NCBI RefSeq assembly: GCF_024753205.1
Contig: NZ_JANUGZ010000001.1
Coordinates: 744,001-808,000 of the forward strand
Reading direction: 5' to 3'
Source of the DNA: Massilia aurea
Lineage (GTDB): Bacteria > Pseudomonadota > Gammaproteobacteria > Burkholderiales > Burkholderiaceae_D
Length of the DNA: 64,000 nt
This document shows, in pieces, positions 35,472-44,649 of this stretch. The translations under genes and the position numbers were made by a program. Position 1 is the first letter of the stretch. Each line of letters begins with the position of its first letter. The notes beneath the pieces were generated by a model that was given only the letters and a program-made list of their open reading frames with translations, had not been told where the DNA came from and did no database searches.

Positions 35472-36389
35472 CTACGCGCCAGCATCCGGTGCCCCACCCG
35501 CCGCCAGTTCGCGCTCGAGGAATTCAACGCACACCCGCACCTTCGCCGAATTGCTCAGCCGCTGCGGATACACGGCCCATACGTTGGCCTCCTGCGCAAA
35601 CTCGGGCAGGATCTGCACCAGCTGCCCGGCCGCCAGCAGCGGCTGCGCATGCCAGCGCGAGCGCAGCACGATCCCGGCGCCATCGAGCGCCCAGCGCAGC
35701 GCGACTTCGCCATGATTGGTCGACAGCGCGCCCGACACCTTCACCGTCTCCTCACCGCCTTTCGCGCGCAGCCGCCACACACCAAATGGATGGTCGCGCT
35801 CCTTGATCACCAGGCACTGGTGGCCCGCCAGATCCTGTAGCGTGCGCGGCGTCCCATGCTGCGCCAGATATTCGGGCGCCGCGCACAGGATGCGGTGATT
35901 GACCATCAGGCGCCGCGCGATCAGCTGCGGCGCGATCTCGTCGCCGATCCGTACGTCCAGATCGAACCCTTCAGCCACCGGATCGACCAGCCGGTCGAAC
36001 ACCTCGAAGCGGATCTGCAGCGCCGGATACGCGCGCGCCAGCCGGGCAATCGCCGGTGCGACGACCTGGCGGCCGAAGCCGAAACTACTGCACACGCGCA
36101 GCTCGCCACTGGGCGCTCGGCGCCGCTCGGCCGATTCCTCGATCAGGTCATCCAGGCTGGCAAGAATCGCCTGCGCCCGTTCAAACGCCTGCGCCCCGTC
36201 TTCGGTGATGACGACGCGCCGCGTCGTGCGCTGGAACAGCCGCACGCCCAGCGCAGCCTCGAGCACCCCGATCCGTTTGCTGACATACGCGGCCGACATG
36301 CCGAGCGCCTGCGCCGCGCCCGCAAACGATCCCTGACGCGCCACGGTCACGAACACCCGCAAATCAGCATTCTCCAACAGATTATTCAC
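35472..36389 (-). CDS. LysR-family regulator, DmlR-like
   Basis: 305 residues from GTG 36389, preferred over the upstream ATG 36413 because AAGGA lies 9 bases before it and the protein then starts VNNLLENADLRVFVTVARQGSF, the standard LysR opening. HTH about 15-60 (FAGAAQALGMSAAYVSKRIGVLEAALGVRLF), inducer-binding domain from about 90. The CrgA-like C-terminal part (RLVDPVAEGFDLDVRIGDE, VWRLRAKGG) matches the E. coli DmlR type. It is transcribed away from the D-malate/tartrate dehydrogenase gene, with a 94-base shared control region, and should activate that gene in response to D-malate or tartrate. Confidence 0.9.
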   Translation of the reverse strand: MNNLLENADLRVFVTVARQGSFAGAAQALGMSAAYVSKRIGVLEAALGVRLFQRTTRRVVITEDGAQAFERAQAILASLDDLIEESAERRRAPSGELRVCSSFGFGRQVVAPAIARLARAYPALQIRFEVFDRLVDPVAEGFDLDVRIGDEIAPQLIARRLMVNHRILCAAPEYLAQHGTPRTLQDLAGHQCLVIKERDHPFGVWRLRAKGGEETVKVSGALSTNHGEVALRWALDGAGIVLRSRWHAQPLLAAGQLVQILPEFAQEANVWAVYPQRLSNSAKVRVCVEFLERELAAGGAPDAGA

Positions 36390-36419
36390 GCTACGCGTTC
36401 CTTTGCACCACAAGAAGTA

Positions 36420-36447
36420 GCATTATAAACACAGCGTTTTGCATTAT
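36420..36447. promoter_or_regulatory. Direct GCATTAT repeats in the dmlR-dmlA control region
   Basis: GCATTAT occurs at 36420-36426 and 36441-36447, 21 bases apart, i.e. two helical turns, with a third partial copy GCATTC at 36455. They lie between the divergent regulator and dehydrogenase genes, in the only AT-rich part of the interval, and may be the LysR-protein binding half-sites or overlap the promoter. Confidence 0.4.
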
Positions 36448-36483
36448 TCTTGAAGCATTCAGATCAGCTCACAGGAGACACCT

Positions 36484-37566
36484 ATGAAAACCCACAAGAT
36501 TGCCGTGATCGCCGGCGACGGCATCGGCAAGGAAGTCATGCCAGAAGGCCTGCGCGCGCTGGACGCCACCGCCAAACGCTTCGGCATCCACCTCGAATTC
36601 ACCACCTTCGAATGGGCCGACTGCGACTACTACGTCAAGCACGGCAAGATGATGCCGGACGACTGGCGCGCGCAGCTCTCCGGCTTCGAGGCCATTTTCT
36701 TTGGCGCCGTCGGCATGCCCGACATTGTCCCCGACCATATCTCGCTGTGGGGCTCCCTGCTCAAGTTCCGGCGCGAGTTCGACCAGTACGTCAACCTGCG
36801 GCCCGTGCGCCTGATGCCCGGCGTGCCCTGCCCGCTCGCCAACAAGAAGCCAGGCGACATCGACTTCTACGTCGTGCGCGAAAACACCGAGGGCGAATAC
36901 TCGTCGGTCGGCGGCAAGATGTTCGAAGGGACCGACCGCGAATTCGTGCTGCAGGAATCGGTCTTCACGCGCCACGGCACCGACCGCATCCTCAAGTATG
37001 CGTTCGATCTGGCCCAGAGCCGCCCCAAAAAGCACCTGACCGCCGCCACCAAATCGAACGGCATCTCCATCTCGATGCCGTACTGGGACGAGCGCGTGGC
37101 CGCCATGGGCGAACAGTACGCCGATGTCAAATGGGACAAGTACCACATCGACATCCTGTGCGCGCGCTTCGTGATCTCGCCCGAGCGCTTCGACGTCGTC
37201 GTGGCGTCGAACCTGTTCGGCGACATCCTGTCGGACCTCGGCCCGGCCTGCACCGGCACGATCGGCATCGCGCCGTCGGCCAACCTGAACCCGGACCGCA
37301 CCTTCCCGTCGCTGTTCGAGCCGGTGCACGGTTCGGCCCCCGACATCTACGGCAAGAACATCGCCAACCCGATCGCGATGATCTGGTCGGGCGCGATGAT
37401 GCTCGAGTTCCTGGGCCAGGGCGACGCCAACTACACGGCCGCGCATGACACCATGCTGGGCGCGATCGAGCGCTGCCTGGTCGAGGGCCCGCGCACGCCC
37501 GACATGGGTGGCACGGCCAACACCACTGACGTGGGTCAGGCCGTCACGCGCTACCTCGAGACTTAA
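36484..37566 (+). CDS. dmlA: D-malate / tartrate dehydrogenase (decarboxylating)
   Basis: 360 residues, isocitrate/isopropylmalate dehydrogenase family, NAD-dependent oxidative decarboxylation of D-malate (to pyruvate) and tartrate. The start is unambiguous with CAGGAGACACC before ATG. Features: IAGDGIGKEV nucleotide/metal N-terminal loop, the substrate-binding FRREFDQYVNLRPVRL, the ENTEGEYS segment with its conserved Tyr/Lys (K in HLTAATKSNGISISM), DILCARFVISPERFDVVVASNLFGDILSDL with metal-binding aspartates, and GSAPDIYGKNIANP. The pattern fits DmlA/TtuC rather than LeuB (Leu pocket residues differ). Neighbours DmlR-like and D-tartrate dehydratase support a tartrate/malate role. Confidence 0.94.
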   Translation: MKTHKIAVIAGDGIGKEVMPEGLRALDATAKRFGIHLEFTTFEWADCDYYVKHGKMMPDDWRAQLSGFEAIFFGAVGMPDIVPDHISLWGSLLKFRREFDQYVNLRPVRLMPGVPCPLANKKPGDIDFYVVRENTEGEYSSVGGKMFEGTDREFVLQESVFTRHGTDRILKYAFDLAQSRPKKHLTAATKSNGISISMPYWDERVAAMGEQYADVKWDKYHIDILCARFVISPERFDVVVASNLFGDILSDLGPACTGTIGIAPSANLNPDRTFPSLFEPVHGSAPDIYGKNIANPIAMIWSGAMMLEFLGQGDANYTAAHDTMLGAIERCLVEGPRTPDMGGTANTTDVGQAVTRYLET

Positions 37567-37629
37567 GCCACGCCCCGGTTGGCCAGTGCTATTGTGGGGG
37601 TCCTTACAGCACAATCAACCGGAGCCACC

Positions 37630-38112
37630 ATGCAGCCGCACGAATCGACCGAACTGGAATACGTTGGCTTCTGGGCGCGCACCGGCGCGGCGCTCATCGA
37701 CAGCATCCTGGTGATGATCGTCGCGCTGCCACTGCTCTACGCGATCTACGGCGCCGCGTATTGGGACAGCACTGCGATGGTCATCGGTCCGGCGGATTTT
37801 GTCATCAACTGGCTCCTGCCGGCTGCCTTCGTGCTCGCGCTATGGATCAAGCTCTCGGCCACGCCGGGCAAGATGGCCGTTGGCGCCATCATTGTCGATG
37901 CGCGTACCGGCGGCAAGCCAAGCACGCGCCAGTTCATCATCCGCTACCTGGGCTACTACGTCTCGATGATCCCGCTGTTACTGGGCATTCTCTGGGTCGG
38001 CTTCGACGCGCGCAAGCAGGGCTGGCACGACAAGATGGCCGGCACCGTGGTCGTGCGGCGCAAGGGCGGCGCGACGCAACCCGTCAAATTCGACGCCACC
38101 GACCGCGCCTGA
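37630..38112 (+). CDS. RDD-family membrane protein
   Basis: 160 residues. RDD signature: GFWARTGAALIDSILVMI near the N-terminus, with conserved R-D, three or four transmembrane helices, the A-T-P-G-K-M-A motif (SATPGKMAVGAIIVDA) and the final GFDARKQGWHDKMAGTVVV. Members are thought to carry small solutes or ions, but the function is not defined. ATG 37630 has GGAGCC upstream; the longer frame from 37579 lacks a ribosome site. It sits 63 bases after dmlA on the same strand and converges on tarD with abutting stop codons (TGATCA at 38110-38115). Confidence 0.85.
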   Translation: MQPHESTELEYVGFWARTGAALIDSILVMIVALPLLYAIYGAAYWDSTAMVIGPADFVINWLLPAAFVLALWIKLSATPGKMAVGAIIVDARTGGKPSTRQFIIRYLGYYVSMIPLLLGILWVGFDARKQGWHDKMAGTVVVRRKGGATQPVKFDATDRA

Positions 38113-39279
38113 TCAATCGGTCAGCCTGCGCATCTGCGCAATCAGATCGGCCTTGCCTTCGAAGCCGATCCCCGGCAGATCGGGCATCGTGATGTGCCCA
38201 TTCTCGACCTTGACGCCATCCGGGAAGCCGCCGTAGGGCTGGAACAAGTCGGGATACGATTCGTTCCCGCCCAGCCCCAGGCCGGCGGCGATATTCAGTG
38301 ACATCTGGTGCCCGCCGTGCGGGATGCAGCGATTGGCCGACCAGCCGTGTTCCTTGAGCATGTCCAGCGTGCGCAGATACTCCACCAGGCCATAACTGAG
38401 CGCGCAGTCGAATTGCAGCCAGTCGCGGTCAGCGCGCATGCCGCCATGGCGGATCAGGTTGCGCGCATCCTGCATCGAAAACAGGTTCTCGCCCGTGGCC
38501 ATCGGATTGGCGTAGTAGTTGCGCAGCGTCGCCTGCAGTTCGTAGTCGAGCGGGTCGCCCGCTTCCTCGTACCAGAACAGGTCGTACTGCGACAGCGCCT
38601 TGGCGTAACGGATCGCCGTGTCCAGATCGAAGCGGCCGTTGGCATCGACCGCCAGCTTCTGCCCGTCGCCCAGCACACTCAGGATCGAGTCGATGCGGCG
38701 CAGGTCTTCGTCGAGCGAGTCGCCGCCGATCTTCTTCTTGACCACCGTGTAGCCGCGATCGAGATAGCTGCGCATCTCGTCTTTCAGCTTGCCGTGGTCC
38801 TGCCCCGGATAATAGTAGCCACCGGCCGCATACACGAACACGCGGCGCTCCGGCTGGCCATTGCCATAGCGGTCGGCCAGCATCTGGAACAGCGGCACGC
38901 CCGCGATCTTGGCCGTTGCATCCCACACGGCCATGTCGATGGTGCCGATGGCCACCGAGCGCTCGCCGTGACCACCCGGCTTTTCGTTGGTGAACATCGT
39001 CTGCCAGATCTTGTGCGGGTCGAGGTTCGCGCCCGTGTCGTCTTGCAGCGCCGCCGGATCTGCCTCGAGGATGCGCGGGATGAAGCGCTCGCGCATCAGC
39101 GTGCCCTGGCCATAGCGGCCGTTGGAGTTGAAGCCGTAGCCGATCACCGGTTTGCCATCGCGGATCACGTCGGTCACCACGGCGACCACGCTCAGCGTCA
39201 TCTTGCTGAAATCAATGTAGGCGTTGCGGATCGGGGAGCTGATTGGAACGGTCTGCTCGCGGATGTCGACGATTCTCAT
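38113..39279 (-). CDS. tarD: D-tartrate dehydratase
   Basis: Enolase-superfamily, mandelate-racemase-type enzyme converting D-tartrate to oxaloacetate. From ATG 39279 (AGAGACACC site upstream) it is 388 residues, very close to the Bradyrhizobium TarD length of 389, and the remembered sequence runs parallel nearly throughout. Active-site residues: K181 and K183 in VVKKKIGG, metal ligands D212, E238 and E264, and H321 in CIPHGGHQM; YGFNSNGRYGQG, NEKPGGHGERS and FDCALSYGLVEY are other family segments. An extra in-frame ATG at 39294 is possible. It is divergent from a LysR gene and probably controlled by it through the inverted repeat at 39283-39315. Confidence 0.95.
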   Translation of the reverse strand: MRIVDIREQTVPISSPIRNAYIDFSKMTLSVVAVVTDVIRDGKPVIGYGFNSNGRYGQGTLMRERFIPRILEADPAALQDDTGANLDPHKIWQTMFTNEKPGGHGERSVAIGTIDMAVWDATAKIAGVPLFQMLADRYGNGQPERRVFVYAAGGYYYPGQDHGKLKDEMRSYLDRGYTVVKKKIGGDSLDEDLRRIDSILSVLGDGQKLAVDANGRFDLDTAIRYAKALSQYDLFWYEEAGDPLDYELQATLRNYYANPMATGENLFSMQDARNLIRHGGMRADRDWLQFDCALSYGLVEYLRTLDMLKEHGWSANRCIPHGGHQMSLNIAAGLGLGGNESYPDLFQPYGGFPDGVKVENGHITMPDLPGIGFEGKADLIAQMRRLTD

Positions 39280-39282
39280 GGC

Positions 39283-39315
39283 GGTGTCTCTCATGTGCTG
39301 GTTGAACGAGACACC
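39283..39315. promoter_or_regulatory. Inverted repeat between tarD and its LysR regulator
   Basis: GGTGTCTC (39283-39290) and GAGACACC (39308-39315) are perfect 8-base arms 17 bases apart in the 60-base divergent gap. One arm overlaps the tarD ribosome site (GAGACACC is also part of the common SD here), so part of the symmetry may be coincidental. A LysR-type operator is the likely meaning. Confidence 0.45.
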
Positions 39316-39339
39316 AGATTATTCGCTGCAGAGGCGGTT

Positions 39340-40269
39340 ATGATTGAATCTCTTTCACAGGATTCTTCACCCAAAGTGAAAAATGACCTCGCCTCGCATC
39401 TCGAATTCTTTGTGCTGCTGGCCCGCCATGGCAGCCTGAGCGCCGCTGCGCGCGCGCTCGACCTCACGCCGCCGGCTGCCACCAAGCGCCTGGCGCAGCT
39501 CGAGGAGCGTCTCGGCGTGCGGCTCGTGAACCGCACCACGCGTACCAGCAGCCTCACGCCCGAGGGCGAAACCTATCTGCACTACGCGACGCGCATCCTG
39601 GCTGACCTGCACGAGATGGAAGAAGCGGTATCGAGCACGCGCGCCGTGCCGCGCGGCCTGCTGCGCGTGAATGCATCGCTCGGCTTCGGGCGCACGACGA
39701 TCGCGCCGCTGGTGTCGACCTTCGCGCAGCGCTATCCGCAGGTGGAGGTGCAGCTCGACGTCACCGACCGGCCGATGGACCTCGTCGCGGAAGGCATCGA
39801 CCTGGCGATCCGCTTCGGCGAGCTGCCCGACCAGCGCCTGGTCGCGCGCCGCATGATGTCGAACCGGCGCCTCCTGTGCGCGTCGCCCCGCTACCTCGAA
39901 CGGCATGGCATGCCGGCCAGTCTGGCCGATCTGGCCAGCCACCGCTGCATCGTGCACCGGCAGAACGACGAGGCGCACGGGGTCTGGCGCCTGGAACATG
40001 AAGGCCGCGCTGTGTCGGTCAAGGTCCAGGGTGCGCTATCGAGCAACGATGGCGACATCGTGCTGGGCTGGGCGCTCGATGGCCACGGCATCCTGGTGCG
40101 CTCGGAGTGGGATCTGGCGAAGTACGTCGACAGCGGCCGACTGCGCATCGTGCTGCCCGGGTACGCGCAGCCCGAGGCCGACCTGTTCGTCGTCTATCCG
40201 AACAAGCGCTGGCAATCGGCGCGGGCACGCGCCTTCATCGATTTTCTGGTGGCGCACTTCGGCGCCTGA
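39340..40269 (+). CDS. LysR-family regulator divergent from tarD
   Basis: 309 residues. The open frame begins far upstream, but ATG 39340 with a GAGG site and the LysR opening (NDLASHLEFFVLLARHGSLSAAARALDLTPPAATKRLAQLEERLGVRL) decide the start. HTH about 20-75; inducer domain from about 100 with RPMDLVAEGIDLAIRFGEL, GVWRLEHEG and GWALDGHGILVRSEW, typical of the CrgA-like subgroup and similar in style to the DmlR-like regulator at 35472. It is likely the D-tartrate-responsive regulator of tarD. A strong hairpin terminator follows 19 bases after its stop. Confidence 0.9.
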   Translation: MIESLSQDSSPKVKNDLASHLEFFVLLARHGSLSAAARALDLTPPAATKRLAQLEERLGVRLVNRTTRTSSLTPEGETYLHYATRILADLHEMEEAVSSTRAVPRGLLRVNASLGFGRTTIAPLVSTFAQRYPQVEVQLDVTDRPMDLVAEGIDLAIRFGELPDQRLVARRMMSNRRLLCASPRYLERHGMPASLADLASHRCIVHRQNDEAHGVWRLEHEGRAVSVKVQGALSSNDGDIVLGWALDGHGILVRSEWDLAKYVDSGRLRIVLPGYAQPEADLFVVYPNKRWQSARARAFIDFLVAHFGA

Positions 40270-40288
40270 CGTCTCGCTGAGCGGACGC

Positions 40289-40315
40289 AAAAACGGCCCC
40301 GATCGGGGCCGTTTT
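40289..40315. terminator. Bidirectional factor-independent terminator
   Basis: AAAACGGCCCC-GATC-GGGGCCGTTTT: an 11-bp perfect stem with an A-run on the left and T-run on the right, between the convergent LysR and malic enzyme genes. It can stop both transcripts. Confidence 0.85.
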
Positions 40316-40359
40316 ACTGGCAATACACCAGGGCCAGGGCCCAGCCCCGGCGATCGCCC

Positions 40360-42561
40360 TTACTTCACGGCTGCCGCTGCCAGCGCCGTCATATTGACGA
40401 TGCGGCGCACGGTGGCGCTCGGGCTCAGGATATGCACCGGCTTGGCCGCGCCCAGCAGGATCGGGCCCACGGTCACGCCCTTGCCCGCTGCGACCTTCAG
40501 CACATTGAACAGGATGTTGGCCGCGTCCAGCGACGGCATCACCAGCAGGTTCGCGCTGCCCGAGTAGCCCGCGTCGATCTTGTACAGGTCACGGATTTCT
40601 TCCGACAGCGCAGCGTCGCCGTGGATCTCGCCGACCACGGCCAGCTCGGGCGACTGCTCGGCCAGCAGCGCGCGTGCTTCGCGCATGCGCTTGGCGGACG
40701 GGCGCTCGGACGAACCTTGCGACGAGTGCGACAGCAGCGCGGCCTTCGGCTCAAGGCCGAAGTGCTGCAGCGTCTCGGCTGCCAGGCGCGTGATGGCGGC
40801 CAGCTCCTGGGCGCTTGGCTGCTCGTTGACATACGTGTCGGTGATGAACAGCGTGAACTTGTCGAGCACCAGCGCATTCATCGCGGCCAGCACTTCGGCG
40901 CCCGGCGCCACGCCGATCTCGCTGCGCACATGCTCCAGATGGTCGTCGTAGCAGCCGGTCATGCCGCAGATCAGCGCGTCGACCGTGCCCGCCGCCAGCA
41001 GGCGCGTGCCCTGCAGCGTCGTATCGGCTTCGGCCGCAATGACGGTGTAATCGGCGCCTTCACGCAGGCGCAGGCCCGCATCCTTGATGGCGCGCTGCAG
41101 GACCGACGTGTCGCCGATCAGCACCGGATGGGCGATGCCCTCGTCGACCACGGCCTGCACCGCGCGCAGCACGCGTGGCTCGGCCGCTTCGGCGTACGCC
41201 ACCTTGCGCACATCGGCGCGCGCCTTGTCGAACACCGGCTTCATGAAGAACCCGGTGTGATAGATCATCTGGCCCAGCTTGTCGCGGTAGGCGTCCATGT
41301 CGGTGATCGGGCGCGTTGCCACGCCCGATGCGGCAGCGGCTTCCGCCACGCGCGGTGCGATCGCGCCGAGCAGGCGTGGATCGAATGGCTTCGGAATGAT
41401 GTACTCGGGGCCGAAAGTCAGGTCCTGGCCTTCGTAGGCCAGCGCGACGACATCGCTCGCTTCGGCTTCGGCCAGTTCGGCGATCGCCGTCACGCAGGCG
41501 AGCTTCATTTCGTCGGTGATGCGCGTGGCGCCGCAATCGAGCGCGCCGCGGAAGATGTACGGGAAGCACAGCACGTTGTTGACCTGGTTCGGGTAGTCCG
41601 AACGGCCCGTGGCGATGATGACGTCCGGGCGCGCGGCCTTGGCCACTTCAGGACGAATCTCAGGCTCGGGATTGGCCAGCGCCAGGATGACCGGCTTGTC
41701 GGCCATCGTCTTGACCATCTCGCCTGTCAGCACGCCGGCGGTCGAGCAGCCCAGGAACACGTCGGCGCCCTTGACCACATCGGCCAGCACGCGCGCATCG
41801 GTCGCCTGCGCATAGCGCGCCTTGTTCTCTTCCATATTGGCGTCGCGGCCCTGCCAGATCACGCCGCGCGAGTCGACGACGTAGATGTTCTCTTGCTTCA
41901 CGCCCAGCAGCACCATCATGTCCAGGCAGGCAATCGCCGCCGCGCCGGCGCCGGAAGCGACCAGCTTGATCTGGCCGATGTCCTTGCCGACGACTTTCAT
42001 CGCATTGAGCAGTGCAGCGGTCGAGATGATCGCGGTGCCGTGCTGGTCGTCGTGGAAGACCGGGATGTTCATGCGCTCGCGCAGCTTCTTCTCGATGTAG
42101 AAGCATTCCGGCGCTTTGATGTCTTCCAGGTTGATGCCGCCGACGGTCGGCTCGAGCATTGCGATCGCGTCGATCAGCTTGTCCGGATCGAGTTCGTCCA
42201 GCTCCAGGTCGAACACGTCGACACCGGCAAATTTCTTGAACAGGCAGCCCTTGCCTTCCATGACTGGCTTGGCGGCCAGCGGACCGATATTGCCCAGGCC
42301 AAGCACCGCGGTGCCATTGGTGATCACGGCCACCAGGTTGCCGCGCGAGGTGTAGTCGAACGCGGTGGCCGGGTCGGCGGCGATTTCTTCGCAGGCGTAC
42401 GCCACGCCCGGCGAATAGGCGAGCGACAGGTCGCGCTGGTTCGACAGCGGTTTGGTGGCGATGACTTCGATCTTGCCGCGGGTCGGGCTGCGGTGGTATT
42501 CCAGCGCGTCGATCCGCAGTTGGGTGTTCTGTGCTTCGTTCAGCGTACTGTCGGTGCTCAT
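40360..42561 (-). CDS. maeB: NADP-dependent malic enzyme with C-terminal phosphotransacetylase-like domain
   Basis: 733 residues from ATG 42561, where AGGAAGAAC precedes the start; 45 upstream codons are not conserved. Oxidative decarboxylation of L-malate to pyruvate with NADPH formation, cytoplasmic. Malic enzyme part about 1-430: [73 protein letters not shown] dinucleotide fold. Phosphotransacetylase-like part about 435-733 ([53 protein letters not shown]), which in MaeB is regulatory rather than catalytic. Its position next to tartrate/malate genes fits a role in passing C4 acids to pyruvate, but it is usually a housekeeping gene. Confidence 0.95.
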   Translation of the reverse strand: MSTDSTLNEAQNTQLRIDALEYHRSPTRGKIEVIATKPLSNQRDLSLAYSPGVAYACEEIAADPATAFDYTSRGNLVAVITNGTAVLGLGNIGPLAAKPVMEGKGCLFKKFAGVDVFDLELDELDPDKLIDAIAMLEPTVGGINLEDIKAPECFYIEKKLRERMNIPVFHDDQHGTAIISTAALLNAMKVVGKDIGQIKLVASGAGAAAIACLDMMVLLGVKQENIYVVDSRGVIWQGRDANMEENKARYAQATDARVLADVVKGADVFLGCSTAGVLTGEMVKTMADKPVILALANPEPEIRPEVAKAARPDVIIATGRSDYPNQVNNVLCFPYIFRGALDCGATRITDEMKLACVTAIAELAEAEASDVVALAYEGQDLTFGPEYIIPKPFDPRLLGAIAPRVAEAAAASGVATRPITDMDAYRDKLGQMIYHTGFFMKPVFDKARADVRKVAYAEAAEPRVLRAVQAVVDEGIAHPVLIGDTSVLQRAIKDAGLRLREGADYTVIAAEADTTLQGTRLLAAGTVDALICGMTGCYDDHLEHVRSEIGVAPGAEVLAAMNALVLDKFTLFITDTYVNEQPSAQELAAITRLAAETLQHFGLEPKAALLSHSSQGSSERPSAKRMREARALLAEQSPELAVVGEIHGDAALSEEIRDLYKIDAGYSGSANLLVMPSLDAANILFNVLKVAAGKGVTVGPILLGAAKPVHILSPSATVRRIVNMTALAAAAVK

Positions 42562-42702
42562 GTTCTTCCTATGCTTATTGGGTGATGCGGCGTGGGAGGC
42601 GGGGCCGCCACAAGGCGTGCGCGCAACGATCCTCCCATTGTTGGGCAAACATTCTAGCCGAACCGACACCATCGCGTGCGCGACCGGTTCCCGCACGATC
42701 GT

Positions 42703-43596
42703 TCACATTTTCTGCACGTTTAGCAGTTCGATGAAGCGCGTCGCCGCCATGCCCAGCGGCCGTTCTTCGGTCCACACGATGTCGACGAAGAAGCGCAGCA
42801 CGTTGGTCAGATTGGCGGTGGGGATCTCAACCAGGTCGCCGCCCTGCACCGCATCGCGCACCTGGCTCGCTGGCAGCCACGCCCAGCCCAGGCCCGCCTT
42901 GACCAGCGCCAGCGCGGCGATTGGGCTGTCGGTCTTCCACTGCAGCGATGACATCGCGATGCGCTGGTCGACCTGGCCGGTGTCGCGCCCCGCCACGACG
43001 ATCTGGCGCTGCAGCAGCAGATCGGTATCGCGCACCTGCGCCTCTTCGGCCCCCTTGAACATCGGATGGGCGCGCGCCGCGACCGCGACCAGGCGCTCCT
43101 CGGCCACTTCCTGGAATGCCTGATACGGCGCCGCGCCGTAACGTTCGAACACCAGCGCCAGGTCGGCGCGCCCGCTGCGCACCATCGCCAGCGCATCGGC
43201 CTGCGGCGCAGTCAGGACCTCGACCTGCAACAGCGGATGCTCGAGGGCCAGCGCATGCAGCGCGTCGCTCCATGGCACGGTGCCCAGCAGTTCGGGCACA
43301 AGCGCCAACGTCAGCGACGCTTCCAGGCCCTGGCTCAGTGACAGCGCATGCACGTTCAAGCGCTGCAATCCCTCGGCCAGCAGGCGCGCCTGCGGCAGCA
43401 GCGCCAGCGCCTGCGCGGTCGGTACCGGATTGCGGCCGGTACGGTCGAACAGCTGCACGTCGAGCTGCGCTTCGAGATTTGCGATCGCCATGCTGACCGC
43501 CGACGGCACGCGACCGAGCGCACGCGCGGCCGCGGAAAACGAGCCATGGTCGATCGCTGCCAGGAAGGCTTTTACGTTGTCGAGGTCAAACGCCAT
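42703..43596 (-). CDS. LysR-family regulator next to gdx
   Basis: 297 residues. Standard LysR opening [45 protein letters not shown] (HTH about 17-58), inducer domain from about 90 ([34 protein letters not shown]). It is divergent from the Gdx exporter, with an 81-base shared region, and may regulate it, though the pairing is by position only. The downstream gap of 141 bases to maeB has no obvious terminator. The effector is unknown. Confidence 0.88.
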   Translation of the reverse strand: MAFDLDNVKAFLAAIDHGSFSAAARALGRVPSAVSMAIANLEAQLDVQLFDRTGRNPVPTAQALALLPQARLLAEGLQRLNVHALSLSQGLEASLTLALVPELLGTVPWSDALHALALEHPLLQVEVLTAPQADALAMVRSGRADLALVFERYGAAPYQAFQEVAEERLVAVAARAHPMFKGAEEAQVRDTDLLLQRQIVVAGRDTGQVDQRIAMSSLQWKTDSPIAALALVKAGLGWAWLPASQVRDAVQGGDLVEIPTANLTNVLRFFVDIVWTEERPLGMAATRFIELLNVQKM

Positions 43597-43677
43597 CGTT
43601 CAATTCCATTGATAGGTGCTGACTTCTTTCATCACCGGATTCGACATAGTATCGGGCCTTATTCAATCGGAGGCAAT

Positions 43678-43998
43678 ATGGTCTGGATACTGCTGGTCCT
43701 TGCAGGACTGTTTGAAATTGTCTGGGCCGTTGGCCTGAAATACACGGAAGGCTTCACGCGCCTGTGGCCCACGGTCGGCACGGTCGCCGCCATGATCGTC
43801 AGCTTCGGCCTGCTGGCCCACGTGCTCAAGACGCTGCCAATCGGCACCGCCTACGCGATCTGGACGGGGATTGGCGCCGTCGGCACGGCCCTGGTGGGCA
43901 TCATCGTGCTTGGGGAATCGGCGTCACCGGCGCGGCTGGCGTGCATCGGCATGATCGCGGCAGGCATCGTCGGACTCAAGCTCGTTTCTGCACACTGA
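43678..43998 (+). CDS. gdx: Guanidinium exporter Gdx (SugE)
   Basis: 106 residues, small multidrug resistance family, four transmembrane helices, works as an antiparallel dimer. E13 in [15 protein letters not shown] is the essential proton/substrate glutamate, and the context [14 protein letters not shown] and [20 protein letters not shown] is that of the SugE/Gdx branch (guanidinium export), not of broad-spectrum QacE/EmrE. The GGAGG site 5 bases before ATG 43678 is strong. No guanidine riboswitch is apparent in the 81-base leader, so control may lie with the divergent LysR gene. Confidence 0.94.
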   Translation: MVWILLVLAGLFEIVWAVGLKYTEGFTRLWPTVGTVAAMIVSFGLLAHVLKTLPIGTAYAIWTGIGAVGTALVGIIVLGESASPARLACIGMIAAGIVGLKLVSAH

Positions 43999-44212
43999 GG
44001 TCGATTCGGGAAATGAATCGACAAATCGTTAGGACATTCTGGAAAAGCCGTGTATCTTCAACGATGCACCACATCAAGTCGTTGTTATTGTTGGCTTTTC
44101 TCTCCCGCCTCGCCTCTTCCGGCAGTCCAGTTTGATTCCCCCGCTTTTATCTTCTCTTGGTTGAACGTGCGTATTGGGCGATTTTGCCCATGTCACTGCA
44201 AAGGAATTCAAC

Positions 44213-44422
44213 ATGACTACCCAAACCGGCACCGTAAAATGGTTCAACGACGCAAAAGGCTTCGGCTTCATCACGCCTGATGGCGGCGGCGACGATCTGT
44301 TCGCGCACTTCCAGGACATCCAATCGGAAGGCTTCAAGAGCCTGGCCGAAAATCAGCGCGTGTCGTTCGAGCGCTCGACCGGCCCTAAAGGCGAAAAAGC
44401 CGGCAACATCTGCGCAATCTGA
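44213..44422 (+). CDS. Cold-shock domain protein (CspA family)
   Basis: 69-residue single-stranded nucleic-acid-binding OB fold. RNP1 KGFGFITP and RNP2 DLFAHF (usual form VFVHF) are present, beginning [21 protein letters not shown] lies 7 bases before ATG 44213; the earlier ATG at 44174 lacks one. A leader of about 210 bases separates it from gdx, a length like the structured cold-inducible 5' UTRs of other csp genes, and it contains TGTTATTGTTGGC-type pyrimidine-rich tracts. A good terminator follows 67 bases after the stop. Which paralogue it is, and whether cold-induced, cannot be told. Confidence 0.92.
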   Translation: MTTQTGTVKWFNDAKGFGFITPDGGGDDLFAHFQDIQSEGFKSLAENQRVSFERSTGPKGEKAGNICAI

Positions 44423-44488
44423 TGCTGCCCTCGTGACGCCGCAGCGCGCACCACGCAGATAGCGTGGGCGCAGCCGCAGCGCACATTG

Positions 44489-44515
44489 AAAAGCCCGCCA
44501 ATCGGCGGGCTTTTT
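44489..44515 (+). terminator. Factor-independent terminator after the cold-shock gene
   Basis: AAAAGCCCGCC-AATC-GGCGGGCTTTTT: a 7-bp GC stem extended by A:T pairs with a T5 run, 67 bases after the csp stop. The A-run lets it also act in reverse. Confidence 0.85.
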
Positions 44516-44538
44516 GCTGTCTGGGCGTTCGGGGTTCG

Positions 44539-44644
44539 TTGAACGCGTGGACGGTAAACCCGTCCACCCTACCTCAGGTCGGTGGCGTGACGACATCTAC
44601 AATGCCGCTCGTAGGGTGGACGGCTCCGCCGTCCACGCGTTCAA
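44539..44644. repeat. Nested inverted-repeat element
   Basis: Two perfect inverted pairs lie within 106 bases: outer arms TTGAACGCGTGGACGG (44539-44554) and CCGTCCACGCGTTCAA (44629-44644), and inner arms CCGTCCACCCTAC (44560-44572) and GTAGGGTGGACGG (44611-44623). The pairing of outer/inner half-arms also forms local hairpins (GTGGACGG with CCGTCCAC). It sits directly before the 3' end of the nitroreductase gene and after a terminator. Its compact, palindromic design resembles a miniature mobile or REP-type repeat. No reading frame. Confidence 0.75.
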
Positions 44645-44649
44645 TCACC

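Noticed and set aside
40432..42585. A 717-codon plus-strand frame opposite maeB
   Set aside because: Complementary frame of the malic enzyme gene; the product resembles no family and the real gene has a strong ribosome site.
43597..43677. Guanidine riboswitch before gdx
   Set aside because: The 81-base leader has no ykkC-I motif and no paired ACGR loops of the mini-ykkC type; it is too short for most classes.
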